NCBI RefSeq assembly: GCF_000002425.4
Contig: NC_037259.1
Location: 4,493,481 to 4,557,480, forward strand
DNA length: 64,000 nt
Source: Physcomitrium patens
Taxonomy: Eukaryota; Streptophyta; Bryopsida; Funariales; Funariaceae
Reading direction: 5' to 3'
Shown here piece after piece: positions 50,185 to 62,829 of the stretch; position 1 is the first letter of the stretch, and every line of letters begins with the position of its first letter. The translations under genes and the position numbers were made by a program. The notes beneath the pieces were generated by a model, which worked only from the letters and a program-made list of their open reading frames with translations, ran no database searches and was not told the DNA's origin.

Positions 50185-52035
50185 ATGATATAAAATGGCC
50201 AATAGGTATAAGGATGAAGAAAATATTATATTTTTGAAGATCTTATTTCAAATATATTATAACAAATTATCTTGGAAAAATAGATAATAGTCAAGAGGTA
50301 GAAAAATTAAAGGTACTAATGCTGCCTTTTTACAAAATAAGCTTCTACTCACTCTATAGGACCACAAATAGAGCAAAATAAGGTAGATTAGAAAAATAAA
50401 CAATATAAGAACCTTTGGGAAAAAGTTAAGAGTAGTTTGTAGCAAAAATTACATTAGAAATCAAAGAGTTGATACCTAGAGAGGACTAGTTACCAACTAG
50501 GATCGAAATTAGACCTTGAGGCACAAAACCAAGCCTTGAAGATGATTTTGAGATTCTTTTGGAGATTAAAAAGTACGATCTAGAAGCTAACTTGATGAAG
50601 TTTCTTTAAGCATTAATTTGGAGTAATTTGAGTATGTATTGACTTTGTAAGAGCTTTGTAAAGTTGGGATTTGTTTTGGGTGACTCTAGATTTGAGAAAT
50701 AAAATGGATGATACTTTTTAGAGAATTTTTAAGTTTGGCAATAGATCTACAAGTGAAAAATTTTGGAATTATGGACGTAGTTGTGCTTGATGTGTGCTAT
50801 AAATTTGGATTTGATCAAATGATTAGATTGAAAGGCATAAAGATTTTTATAGGTTATGGTCTCAAAATTTAGGGTTTTGAAGCCTAGTGAATTTATTTTA
50901 GATATTTGTCAATTTGCTAGTTAGATTGAAGAAATTTTTTTATGTAGATAATCAGATTGATTTCTAATAAGTGTGTAAAGTTTGGAAGCAGAGTAATAGT
51001 TCAATCAGAAGAAATTGGCTCTAGAAGATTGGCATCAAGGTTAGAGAAGGAGGCCAACTAATACCTAAGCATATTTTTGAGGTTATTGTCTATTTGGTAA
51101 TTCCAAGCTTTTTTAATTTTTTTTGTGCTTATTGTCAACTTAGTTGTTAAAAAATATGCAAAATTTGAATTAAAATCAATAATTTATTTATTAATTATTG
51201 ATATTTAAATTTATTGTAGGAATTACTTGAAATTGATTAAGGTTCGGTTTAGAATTAGGATTAGGTTTTTGGGTTGATTTAAGATTTGATTAGGATTAGG
51301 ATTTGATTAATATTTTATTAGGATATTATTAGGATTTATTTAGGATTTAATTGAAATTTGATTGGAATTTTATTAGGATTTGAGTAGAGTTTGATTAGGT
51401 TTTGATTAGGATTTGGTTAGGATTTTTTAAGGATTTGATTAGGATTTAACTAGAATTTGACTAGAATTTGACTAAAATTTATCTAAGATTTGTTTAAGAC
51501 TTATTTAGGAATTGACTAGGATTTGACTAAGATTTGATTAAGATTTGACTAGATTTTGATTGAGGTTTAATAAATTTTTTTATTTTAATATTTTATTTAT
51601 ATTTCTATTTTAGTATATTTTTAGAATTTCTATGTTATTTTTTTATGATTTTTTTCAAGGATCTTTAGGAATTCTTTGTGTTTCTTGTATAATTCTTTTA
51701 AAATTTTAATTAAATTTGATTGATATTTGATTATATTTTATAATCTTTAATTATAATTTATTTAAGAATCTATTAGAGTTTTTAGGACTTATTGTTGCAA
51801 TTTTCCTTTTATCTTCCATAGCTAGGTGCTGAATGCATTCTCAAGCCAAATGCCATGTAATATGACACCGTCAAAAAAGACTCTATATAAAGTATAAAGT
51901 ATAAGATTGCTATCTTGAATAGCAATCTTATTATCAATCTTTTCTTATTTAAGTCTTATCCCTGATCTAAATCTATAAATCCTTACAATACTATTATAGT
52001 ATTACTTGGTATGAATAGCCTATAAATGTTTATTT
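50185..52035. mobile_element. Unclassified insert inside copia E
   Basis: The copia RT/RNase H sequence is interrupted here and resumes about 1.85 kb later. The insert holds an AT-rich non-copia sequence, an 11-bp minisatellite (51250-51568) and, near 51880-52015, a TATA-like box, a 9-bp-stem hairpin (agattgcta/tagcaatct) and 'ttggtatgaatagcc', which faintly resembles a Met-tRNA primer site on the plus strand. It may be a small LTR-element remnant. Ends and target duplication are not resolved. Confidence 0.5.
51250..51568 (+). repeat. Degenerate 11-bp minisatellite, unit GATTAGGATTT
   Basis: About 29 tandem units of 11 bp, each a variant of GATTAGGATTT (for example GACTAGAATTT and GACTAAGATTT), over about 319 bp. 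Variants are clustered, with the C-containing form towards the right end. Confidence 0.9.
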
Positions 52036-55000
52036 TTTTTTGTATAGCAAAGAATTCTTGTAGGAGCATTTAAATATAATTGTTGAAAATTTGACATAAA
52101 GTGGCTGAGAAAACTAACTAAGTAAGAAATATCTTATTAGTTGTATGTGAGATATATCAAATTTCTTATTAAGCTTTGATACTTTGTAATATCTACAAAT
52201 TTTGCTTCCATATTAATATGAAGTCTTATGTCTTCTTCTATTGGAGTTGTTGCTAGGGTAACAATTTTCATGTCAAATTTGTCAAGAAAGTTCAATGCTT
52301 AATTCATTTGAAGCAATAGCATTTCATGTGAAAGACACATAAATTCTATTCTAATATAAAAGATAAGTAATCATAACTTTGGCATCTTGAACCTACTTTC
52401 TAATTTTTGCTCTAATACATCAACTTGAGCCATGTGATTTTCAGTGATCAATAGGTCATCTATATATATTAATACTATCAAGGTTAATTTTTTTTTTTTG
52501 GCAAAAATATAAATTGTGGTCTGATTCACTTCAAACCAAGCCAAAGTCTATTAAAAATTTATGAATTTCAATAGACTAAATTCTATTGGCTTGCTTGAAA
52601 CCATAGATTTCCTTTCTAAATAAGAAAAACTTTACTTTGGTCTTCTTTCTAGGAGAAGAAAAAAACTTAGAATAATTCTATGTGTACCTCCTTATTAAGA
52701 TCTCCATTTAAAAATGTAGCTTTAATGTTCAAATAGAAAATACTCCATTTTCTTTTTGTTGCAATGATAACTACAAATCAAATAGTTTATTATTTGACTA
52801 TAGAAGCAAAGATATCTTAATAATTAATACCTTTTTTTTATTTGAACCTTCAAGCAACTAATCTTGCTTTGAATTTGTCTATCTTCTTATCAGCACTTAG
52901 TTTGGTCTTAAAAACTCAGTTTGAGGTGATGATAGCCTTTCATGCTAATTTATGAACTAAATCCTAGGTTTAATTTTTTTGATGGAATAAAGCTCCTCTT
53001 CCACTTTAGTCCATCCTTGATGTTGCCTTGCTTCTTTAAATATGTTAGGATCTTTAAGATTAATTATATAAGTTTAATTTTTTGATTGGATTGATGTTGA
53101 TGCAATTTCTTTGTGAGTCACTATTATCTGCTCCTCTTGAGGCCATTAATGAGCATCTACTTCTAAAGTCATGATAGATAAGATAAGAGGCACAAATTTT
53201 TTTTTTGAGGTGAAATCTATTCTTGTATTTTGATCTATAAATTATGGTAATATTATCATTTTATTGCCTAAGATCATTTTATTACATATAATATATTTTT
53301 TGATGAAGATTTTTTTGGTCTATAGATTAAATAGTTTTTATGTCTTTATAACTAAATTATATCTCAAAAAAAATCTATAATATTGAACTAGGTTGAATTT
53401 TATTTTATTAATATTTTAGGATATATATATATATATATATATATATGAATTATTCAAAGATTTTGAACTACAGACAACTACAGAGTTGGATCTTATATAC
53501 CTTTTTTTTTAGAGTCATAACATTGTTGTTCTTCAAAGGGTACTTGTTAATGATGTATGTTGTGGTGTTGATTGCTTTTAATTAGAGATATGTAGAAACA
53601 TTATAAATAAAGCTCATGATTTTTATTTACTTGAAAAGGTATATAAACTTACGCTTTGCTATTTTGTTTTGATAAGATATTTATACCTAAGTCGTTTTAT
53701 ATATAATTCCATTAGTAGTAAAAAATGTCTCAAAATCTTCAACAAAGTACTCTTTATCTTTATCCAACTTGGAGTCTTGATGCTATTTTCTATTTTTTTT
53801 TTAACCATTGTTTTGAAGTTCTTGAAAGTTTAAAAGACTTGTAACTTTGACTTTAGGAAATAAATCGAAGTATTTTTTAGACTAATTATCAATAAATTTC
53901 ATCCAAATGTGATGATGTTGCCTTAGTTTGTTATATTGCCTATAAACATCAATTTTTTTGTTATACCAAGAATGTACAAAATATTATTAATTTTTTTTAC
54001 TTATTCATCACATTTAAAAAGTACATTGCCTTAGACTATAATTGATTGAGACGTTCTACTAACTTAATAAATATTAAAATATCTAATTATCTTTAATTCA
54101 AATATTTTTGATGAATTTTTTGTTATATGATTTGTGACACCATAATCTAAATAAAAAATTATATTTCTTTCATTGATGTCCATTGATATTATTGTTGTTC
54201 CAAAAATTTCAATTGTCTTCATCAATTCTTCTATTATTGATTCTTCTAGGACAACATTTATTTAGAATCAATGCTCTTGTTGTTGTCGTTGATGAAAAAT
54301 AAAGTATTTCTAAGGCATAAAAGATTTGATGCTTTCTTTTACAAAATGATCCTAAATTCTATGGTTGTTATAATGATCCTTTTGTATACGTCTGTAGAAT
54401 TATAGTGGCTTATTATTTTTGAGGTTTATTAGTTTATTTTTAGTCATATTTAATTTTAGAATGTTGTAATAAGTTTTTTATAGTATATTCTTAAGTATCC
54501 TCTAATTCTTTTTATTGAAAGAGCTTCATTTTGAATTTCACCATTTTTTTTTTTGCTTCTTCTAATAATAACTTAGAAGAGAGTTTTTTAAAATTGGACA
54601 ACTTATTTTCACACAATATCACATGTATGAAGGCATCATAGCTCTTAGATAGAGCTCTAAGCATAATCTAAATCACTATTGTATCTAGTACTACATCTCT
54701 AATATTTAAGAGTTGGATGACTAACTCTTTTACTCACTTGATGAAGTCTTTTGTAATAGTACCTTCAACCATTTTGAAGTTTTCAAGTTTGTTGTTGAGA
54801 TGGAGAGCCCTTATTCCATTTTTGGCTTTAAAAATATTATTGAAGATGTTCTATCATACTACAAGGTCTTTACTTCTTGAAATATGATGTAACATGTTGT
54901 TTTTTAGTGAAAGTATTATAATTGTCAATGTTATGTCTTTACTCTTTTGGTTAATCTTAGTTATAACAATTCCAAGTTCTACAATGATTCTAAATTCTTG

Positions 55001-55542
55001 TAGGCAGACATAGTGCTAGAACTTCTTGTCTTTCAAAATTGTTCTCATTTTTATTTTTTATATTTTATAATTAGATATACCTTCAAATTTGTTAAAATGA
55101 ACTACAAAAAAAGATCCTTCAAAAGTCATTATGAAAAAAAATTCTATTCTTTTTGGCTAATTTGATTTTTTGTGTGCATAAGTATGGACTTAAGACTTAG
55201 AATAAGTCTCTTTTTATCATAGTGTAACCAAGAAGTTCACACAATGCATTCACTCAAGTGCAATCTTCACTCGGTGCAAGTTGGCGATTTCTATTAGCAA
55301 CTCCAATCTTTAGCTATATCTTTAAGTAGCATCTTCACTTAATAATGCAAGTAGATAGCTTCGATTATTAATACAAATTTCAATAATTCTCCAATAGTTA
55401 TTCATAAGACAAATATTAAATATTCTTCTTTAGTTGTGGAAGTTTGCAAACAAAATGTTGATATTATAGTTATCTTCAATAGAAGAACTTTCTATAAAAT
55501 TACTTCTATGGTTTTATATTCAATAGCATCACTTTGATATCA

Positions 55543-55883
55543 TGTTAGAATTTAATACTATATTAAAAATATAAAATATGATATATATAAAAAATAAATT
55601 GATTATAATATAAATACAATATAGATATATTTCAAAACCCTTATCTATTTGTGATCAAATATTAATTAAGAATAAAATTAACATTATTGATGACTAAAAG
55701 AAGTTTTAGCAAAAGTAATAGCTTGATACTTATTTACTTGCCTATTCTTTTAAAAAAGACAAGTTGCCATGAGATGGTCATGTAATTATTCATCTAATTA
55801 TTTTAATACAATAATTCATCCAAAAATTAATTTGTGTATTATTACTATTGTCATGAGGCATGAATGTGACTCATTATAATGCA
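55543..55883 (-). repeat. 5' LTR of copia E
   Basis: About 341 bp (plus-strand TGTTAGAA to ATAATGCA), collinear with 48712-49049; shared blocks include 'gaagttttagcaaaagtaa', 'attcatctaattattttaa' and 'ctattgtcatgaggcat'. Confidence 0.85.
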
Positions 55884-56747
55884 TAATTGACATTAGTAAG
55901 CCACAAAAATAAAGAAAAATTAGCTAGTGAAAAGTGTATCAAAATCCTCAAATTTATTTTTTAATAAAAAATAAATTTTAAAAAAATCAAAAATTTTGAT
56001 AATTTTTTTTTATTGTAATCCATGCATGTAATTCTTAGTGGATTTTTTAAATTTAAGAATAATACAAAAGAAATTCAAGTAAAAAAAAACTATACAAAAA
56101 TAATATAACTAAAAATACAATAGTAAGAAGTATTGCAAGTACCAATCAAGTACTAAAAATAAATTAAAGTATAAAGTACAATTTCTAATAAAGAAATACT
56201 ATATTTATAAAAAAATCATAAGAAAATAAATAAATTAAAAATAATTAATATAAATAAATTACTTGAAGAAATATTATGCAACATAGTGATGAAGGAGAAA
56301 TGAAGTTAATCTATACTAAATAAAAACCAAATACCAAAAAGAATTAGAAGAAAGTATGTAACAAAAAGATCTAATGGTTAGATAAAATACTTACTTTGTT
56401 CCAATAGTAGAAGATAAGCAAAAACAACAAGGTATATTTAATGAAGCCAAAACCTTTTATAATAATAAAAAAAATAATAATAATAATAATTAATATAAAA
56501 AATATAATTAAAAAAACATATAAATGGATTAAAAGAGAATTGGCTTAAAAAATAGAATCAAACCAAGTATGTTCATGTAAAAAAAGAGGCAAGAAGGTCA
56601 AGGAATAATGACTCTATAAGGGAAATAAATCAAAGAAAATTGAATTAAATCGGAAAAATTTGGCATGCTTTGGAAATAAGGGTAGCAAGAAGAATCGTAA
56701 CATGTTAGAGATTTTAGATTTAAGTGCCATTCTTAACACTCAAGTTT

Positions 56748-56786
<39 letters not shown>

Positions 56787-57340
56787 CTTTACTAAAATAA
56801 ATTATAATTTTGAATTTGTTTTTGATCCACTTGTCTAATAATAAAAAATAAAAATCCATGTTTTTTCAAAATGAACCTTCTTTTGAAAGAAAAATAAAAA
56901 ATATAAACTCAAATTTAACATATATATATATATATATATATACTTAAAAATATCACCACTAAATCAACATAACAAAATTTGTAAAAAAAACCTTCATTGC
57001 ATTCAGTTCATACAATAAAGTTCATGTTCAAATCTAACTCTGGTAAATCTATTTAAATAATAAGAAATATTAACTGATGAAAAATTAACATCATAACATA
57101 ATTATCTATTCTAAAACAATCAATTCATTAAAATACTCTCATAATGAATTGTATTGACATTAAAAGATTGCTTTAGAACAACCTGCTCTCAATTGAATAT
57201 CTTTTATTGAAGTAGATTATATCTCTATCAGATGCATCAACACTAATATATAAGATGATAAATGTGACATTACCAATCCGTCCAGCAACAAAAGAAAGAC
57301 GAGATCTAAACCTTATTCACATCCATTAGCGTTCACTGAA
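55884..57340. other. AT-rich DNA with poly-A and (TA)n tracts
   Basis: No gene supported. There is a 31-base A run (56752-56782) and a (TA)n tract (about 56917-56942). Composition changes sharply to GC-rich near 57,340. Confidence 0.5.
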
Positions 57341-58364
57341 ATATGGAGGTCCACGGGTTTATCCGCCGAAAACAGGCCGTTCATCCAATTGCACAACTGC
57401 AATCGCACTTGTGGACATTCGAAGGGAGGAATGACATCACAAATCAAAGATATTCCTCGTCAAAATCCTCATACACCACAAAGTCCAGTCTAGTCCACGC
57501 CCATGCAATCCACTACCTTCTCCCCTTCGGAGATCGAGTGCTGCGAATTGCACGCACCAACCTCAAAAGTTCCCATTCCCCCTCGGCTCGGCCTTGGCTT
57601 CCATAGCTTACGTGCCTCTGCACCGATGACCAGGTGGGCACCACAAGTCCAACTGTTTTGTTTGACCAAGTTGACACCACGCCCATGCTACGGCACCACG
57701 CCCATGCTACGGCACCACGCCCATGCTACGGCACCACGCCCATGCTACGGCACCACGCCCATGCTACGGCACCACGCTGCAACTAGATTCGCGCGACATG
57801 CCCAGTTGACCCATGCATGCAATACTACACACCAGAAGCCTCGACGTCGGTGCCAGCTGAACCCAACATCTGCACTCACCATCGTCATGCCAGAAGTAAT
57901 CTGTCCGGCGACCAACAGGACTGAACACCGCCAACTCTCCACGACTCAACTCCGCTTCCACACACAACACAACCTCAACATACATGCACCACATTCACAT
58001 AGCCACCAACGCGGACCTTCATCGTGGCCCAAATCGTGAGTTTATTTCTGGGACTCATCACACTTGCACGCAATCCCCTCTTCTGCTGGGGTAGGCTTCA
58101 CGCCCTCCTCCCGCCGCAGACCCAAAACACCATCGCGAACGTGAACAGGAAGAACCCACCTCCAGCAGCTCCGGTCCACACCACATTCTACTCTACTCTA
58201 CTCTAGAGGGCAGCCCAGGCTTCAGCCAGCAGCTTGCCGTGCAGGTATCGAGGTGATACGCTCAACACAAGTCTTATTGGATCACACCACAACTAGATCT
58301 CTAGATATATCACAACTAGACCATCTCCGCATCTTCACCGCGCCCCACCTCCGCCGCGCTCTCT
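57341..58364. other. GC-rich flank of the left duplication arm
   Basis: Gene-like base composition, but no frame with family support. It holds the 19-bp tandem repeat at 57675-57777. On the minus strand, 58187-58098 encodes a hydrophobic segment ending in 'GGRRA' and a stop, which may be chance or a terminal exon. Part of this region may also belong to the inverted duplication, whose other arm is cut by the window edge. Confidence 0.4.
57675..57777 (+). repeat. 19-bp tandem repeat, five copies and a partial sixth
   Basis: The unit CACCACGCCCATGCTACGG starts at 57675, 57694, 57713, 57732 and 57751 without any change, then a partial copy begins at 57770. Confidence 0.97.
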
Positions 58365-59535
58365 GCAGCACATCGGACCAATCTCCTCCTTCTGACGGTG
58401 ATTACCGCAACAACTCGGCCGGATAGATGGTGCGTTGGAGCTGGGCCGAGATGTCGCCTAAACGCAGCACTTCATCTTGTCGTTCCACTTCATCCCCTTC
58501 ATGCACTGCTCCACGCACTTGCCACCTCTGCATCGACGCCATCCAACCCCCAACCAATGTCAGCAACGTCACACCGTGTATCCCGCTGACGGCATCGCAT
58601 GACAACGGAACCGATCGACATCATCAAAATCATGCATGCAATGCAAAGCTTCCCACGTGACATCCGCTTTCAGACGCTTGACAATCTACGTTGGTCACGA
58701 GCTCAACGTCGGATTGCAACCAAGCAGAATGGTCGTGGTGGCAGTAGTAGTAGCAGTCGCGACGGCGGTCGAGGGTCGCGCTTACCTGCACACGGTCTCT
58801 CCGCCGTGGTACTTGGGCTGCTTGCACTTGTTGCCGCACCAGCCGCAGTTGTTGACGTCCTTGCTCAGGTCCTTCTCGCACCCGTTCTTCCAGTCCTTGT
58901 CGCAGTTGCCCCACCCGAATTGGCAGCTGTACCCGCATTTGCCTTTGTTGCACTTGGCGGTGGCGTGGGGCGGGGCGTAGCACTTCACTTTGCAGCCGCC
59001 GCAGTTGTTGACGTCGCCGCCATGGACGTCGGCGTCGCACCCGTTTTTCCATGCATGAGCAGAACCTGCAACAGCTCAGGGTTGTCAACGTCAGTGGATA
59101 CTCGAGCGATTGAGGCATGTGCGGGAAGCTCATGCTGAGCAATCGAAGTCATGAGCGAAAGCAATATAAATCAGCAAGTGGATCGTCAGGAATGGTAGAG
59201 TTCGAGAAAGCGCAATGATGCTGAGTCGGGGAATTGGAGGTCACCAATGAACATGACCACCAGGGCTGCCACAAGCACGAGCTGCTTGGAGAGCGCCATG
59301 TTGGCACAGCAGGGGATGAATTGGGGCCGCAGGGATGATGAGCGTGAGAACGGTGAGCAGGCTGGGAGATGGTAGCACAGACAACTGGGAAGCTGGATGC
59401 AGTGAGGAAGATGGACGAGAGGGGTGCTTAAGTAGGGATGAGTTGATGGGGTGAGAGTGAATTGTGGAGAGTTTACCACAGTAACTGTGAAGGCCGGTTG
59501 TGTCAGAGTATCCGGTCAATATCGACCCGGTTTAC
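58365..59535. repeat. Left arm of a large inverted duplication
   Basis: Every position p in this arm pairs with 122365-p on the other arm (62830-64000). The outermost inner base pair is 59535/62830; the next bases out differ (59536 T against 62829 G). No length change occurs over 1,171 bp, and translations of several overlapping frames on both strands are identical between arms, so the DNA is essentially identical. The true outer end cannot be seen because the partner arm runs off the window. Confidence 0.97.
58458..59299 (-). CDS. Cys-rich secreted protein (STIG1-like), left copy
   Basis: Mirror image of the copy at 63066-63907, with exons 59299-59245, 59065-58786 and 58527-58458 and the same predicted 134-residue product: signal peptide ending 'GSAHA', then 17 Cys in about 111 residues with two 'NGC...DVNNCG.C..KC' repeats and a 'GGKC..QC......KMKCC' end. 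It is probably exported to the wall or apoplast; the biochemical role is unknown. It is divergently oriented to its twin, with 3,766 bp between the two start codons. About 236 bp upstream of the ATG lie inside the duplicated arm, so both copies share the proximal promoter but differ further upstream. Confidence 0.85.
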
Positions 59536-62500
59536 TCACCGCTTCAGCAACGAATCAGAGGTTCCGTTGACAAGGGTGGTGTGATCGTATAGTTTTGGGC
59601 TTGGATAAAGTGTTGTTTTCTTGTGGGTTTGGTGGACCATGTGGACTCGTTCTACGATTCTGACACTTGGACTGCCGTGAAACTGAGCTGCACGCTCTTT
59701 GATGGCGTCCCAGTCTTTCTTGGCTTTCATTGTCAACTTTTATGCCGTGGCATCGTCTCATCTTCATCGAAGTTCCGATTAGATTAGGTGCTAACGACCT
59801 GTGCAATCCTTAAACTAAGCAGCAGGTTCCAATGTCTGAAAGGCCTTTCAAATTTTGTATTCCATTATAATGTAGCACAAATGTTAAGGAGCTTTGATTT
59901 TCTGTATTAATTGTTCCATGGCATGTAATTTTATATTGCACGTATTTTCTTCTTGAGTCAATTGAAAACTTTCGTAATACTTTTGTAGTTCTGAATAAAT
60001 ATTTTGATTCTTACTAAATGTAAGGGAATATTAAGTTGACTCACCCAACATTTGAATCTGCCCACTTTATTCTCATGGTTTAATTTATATGACTATTTAT
60101 GCCATCAATTTTTTATTTTATATGAACTTCATCTGCCATATTATTTGAATTTAAATATTTTATGATAGTAAATAAAATTTTAAAAATTAAAATTGTATAT
60201 ATACTTGATAAAAGGTCCTAATTACACATTTTTTAAATATTTTTTGTAGGTTTTAAAATTTTAATTTTTTTTAGTCCTTCATTTAATTACATTAGTTTTT
60301 AGTCTTTAAATTTTTGTATTTTACTAATTAACTCACTATACTATTGCTTATATCACTTGTATTTATCATTTTTTCTGTTGATATTTTATAATAATATTAC
60401 AATCTTAATTCATTTCTGTTGATCTTTCTTGTAAATTCTTGTATAGTTCTCAAATGTTAACACATGGCTATCATGATCGGTTGGGTGATTTCTGATAATT
60501 CCCAGTTCACACAAAAAAAGGAACTAGAAGAATCCAAAAAATATAATTTAACAATAAAAGAAAATCTCCATAAATTCCATTTCGCACAATCATAGTTTTA
60601 TATTATAAAAAGTCTCACATCACTGACTCACACAGTAATAATTCTCCATCAAATGTCAGAACATTTTAGAATATGTTTCACGATCTAGTTTCATGTTCAG
60701 AATGTGTTTCATGAAGTTCTTGAGATGTTGTCTCCTACTAGACCATGCTGCTTCGTCATTCAACAATCACTTGGAATTTGGTCTTGTAAACGTCGAGAAC
60801 CATTTGTCTTGACGACACTTGTATCCGTTCGGCTCAAGATGAAAACAGTTTTGTGGCGGTCCTCAGTTGCATGACGAGCCTGTGGGTTAACTTCAAGGTT
60901 ACATACGAAGTCGAAGCTTGTGCTATCACCGGAGCACTGATCAAGATTGCTGCATTAGAGCATTCACGAACTTATTGCTGGACTTAGATTGATCATCTAC
61001 AACGCCTAATTCTACGAGTCAATTTCATGGTCCCTGTCGAAAACAGTTCCGTTTATCTTCAGGCTGGCGGTAAATGGGGGTCTCGAGAGTGGATTCTCCT
61101 CGCTGCCAACTTCCTATCGATTTTCAGGTTTCTGGTCTTCATGCATGAAAAAACGCTTAGACCTGTCTGGGGTTGAGAAAGTGACTTCTGCTCTTGCGTT
61201 GGAAGAATTGATGCATCAAAGATATTTGTTGACTGTTGATCGTAGACCTTTTCAGTTCTAGTCCACGCACAGAATGATTAAGAATTGCATTCGTCATCGG
61301 CTTCGTTGTCAGCGATGAGAGTACTTCTGGAGCAATGCTACCTTGGAAGTCTACAAGCAAAGTTCGGATAGAGTATATAGTTCAAAGTTTTCCTTCATTT
61401 CATGTCGACATTGAATATTTTATACCAGCTACAGCAGCTGACCCTAGCTGAACAAACTACTCATACATTCATTAGGAACAACTTTGGAAGCAATCAAACA
61501 TTGAGGTCAGCGTAATGCATGATCCATCTGTCCCACTTGTAGACAAATTGGAACTACTTCCAAGACCTTTTATACAAAGAATCATGAAAAATAAATATAA
61601 ATATGTGAATTTTCTACACTAATCATTCTTTATGCGCTACAACCAGAATTCCGCATCACCTTCATGCAAATAATGCGTACCATTTTTCTCAAAGAAAATC
61701 TCTCAATCTGGGTGCATAGTGTACTTTCCTCTCCTCAAGTCTCCTCCCTCGCTCAAGTTTGCTAGCCCTTCTACTCCTACTCTCAGCTGATCCAAATACT
61801 GTTCATTGTAGGTCGACATAATTCGGACAATATCATAGCGGCGACTATTCTGGCGTATTGACATGTACAACCGATCAATCCCAAACTGTTCACAACTATC
61901 CGCATGTCCTAAAATGTGACTGTATGTTAGGACCGAATTCGGGACTACGGAAACTTCTCACGGTTCATGACTGAGGCTCTCTGGCAGGGGAGATAGGCAA
62001 TGTCAAAGCAAAGAACACATAAGGAAAAGACGGAATTATATTTTTCTGTTTCGATGAAAAGTAGCCACATACACGCAGCCGGTTCACTCAGCATTTCCAT
62101 AGATGATAGAGATTTTTTGAATCTACGAAAATCGGGCATAACTGATGTTGCAATGAGCAACGTAGTTCAAGTTTTCCAACTTGAGAAGCGACAAAAACGA
62201 TGGTGAATGGGCACTACTTAAGTGTCCACTAATTCACAGCCTTTCACATGTTTGCGAATGATGATGAGCTTGTTACATGACTTGGATCCTACTTTGAAAA
62301 CTTACGTGGCATTCCAGAATGTTTGGGTTCACCAGAAAGGTCAAATAGTCAGAAAACGTTAAAACACTTGCATGGCTATAAACTACACTTCTTTGAGACT
62401 AATAAGCCTATTCTTCCAGATAAAGAAAAGAAAAACAAATCCTGGCGTCAAACCTTCCAAAAGGAAAGAAAAACAAACCATCAAAAACGGGTTGAATACT

Positions 62501-62829
62501 AATAAAATGAGGAGAGATGTAGTCAAGCACCGGACCCGCTATAAAGTTCGTGCTCAAAGCTACCAATCTCAACATAAAATATCAGATTTCTGTACAAAAT
62601 CTGACTTAGAAAAAAAAAAAAAAAAAAAAAAAAAAAAACAACAACAACAACCGATTTCCTCGTTGAGCGAAGAAAAGTCATCGCCGCCTAAAATATTTTA
62701 ACCCCATCCAGACCAAAACGCTGACACGCTACTAGGATATGACAAAATATGTTCAAATTCAACTCACCCAAGTTATCCAAATTCTAAACTATCAGCAAAG
62801 CCAGCAACGAACCCTTGGCGATGGATTGG
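59536..62829. other. Unique spacer between the inverted arms
   Basis: 3,294 bp separating the two arms. Gene-like composition near 59,540-59,800 and 60,700-62,350, AT-rich between. Short frames on both strands have no family support. A poly-A run with following CAA repeats lies at 62610-62653. It must hold the distal promoters of the two divergent genes if these differ in regulation. Confidence 0.5.
62610..62653. repeat. Poly-A followed by (CAA)n
   Basis: Twenty-nine A bases are followed by five CAA-type units; a simple repeat in the spacer. Confidence 0.9.

Larger units (their letters stand above)
48712..55883 (-). mobile_element. Copia element E: Ty1/copia fossil on the minus strand
   Basis: On the minus strand: 5' LTR 55883-55543, a primer-binding site at 55542-55531 that reads TGATATCAAAGT (canonical plant initiator-Met 3'-end site is TGGTATCAGAGT), gag (about 55200-54300), integrase (about 54100-53500), reverse transcriptase with a 'YIDD' type motif (about 53050-52100), RNase H end with 'HHYIKK' and 'IFAKSL' type blocks (about 50180-49920) and 3' LTR 49049-48712 preceded by a purine tract. 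The segment joining RT to RNase H is replaced by an insert (about 50185-52035). The two LTRs are clearly diverged, so it is old. It is broken many times. No matching target duplication was found. Confidence 0.85.

Noticed and set aside
51250-51568. Interstitial telomere
   Set aside because: The unit is 11 bp (GATTAGGATTT), not the 7-bp plant telomere repeat; the TTAGG string alone is not enough.
48707-55888. Target-site duplication around copia E
   Set aside because: The flanks CAAAC and TAATT do not match; either decay or an error of a base or two in the ends is possible.
57675-57777. CRISPR array
   Set aside because: Units are contiguous with no spacers, and the DNA is clearly plant nuclear.
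57503-58039. 178-codon frame with repeated 'CYGTTPMLRHHAHA' units
   Set aside because: The repeats simply translate the 19-bp tandem repeat; no domain, no coding bias, no splice context.
58599-59142. Long open frames of 170-180 codons on both strands over the STIG1-like gene, repeated in the right arm
   Set aside because: They overlap the spliced Cys-rich gene in other frames and have low-complexity Ala/Val or Arg/Gln composition. They are open only because the exon is GC-rich.
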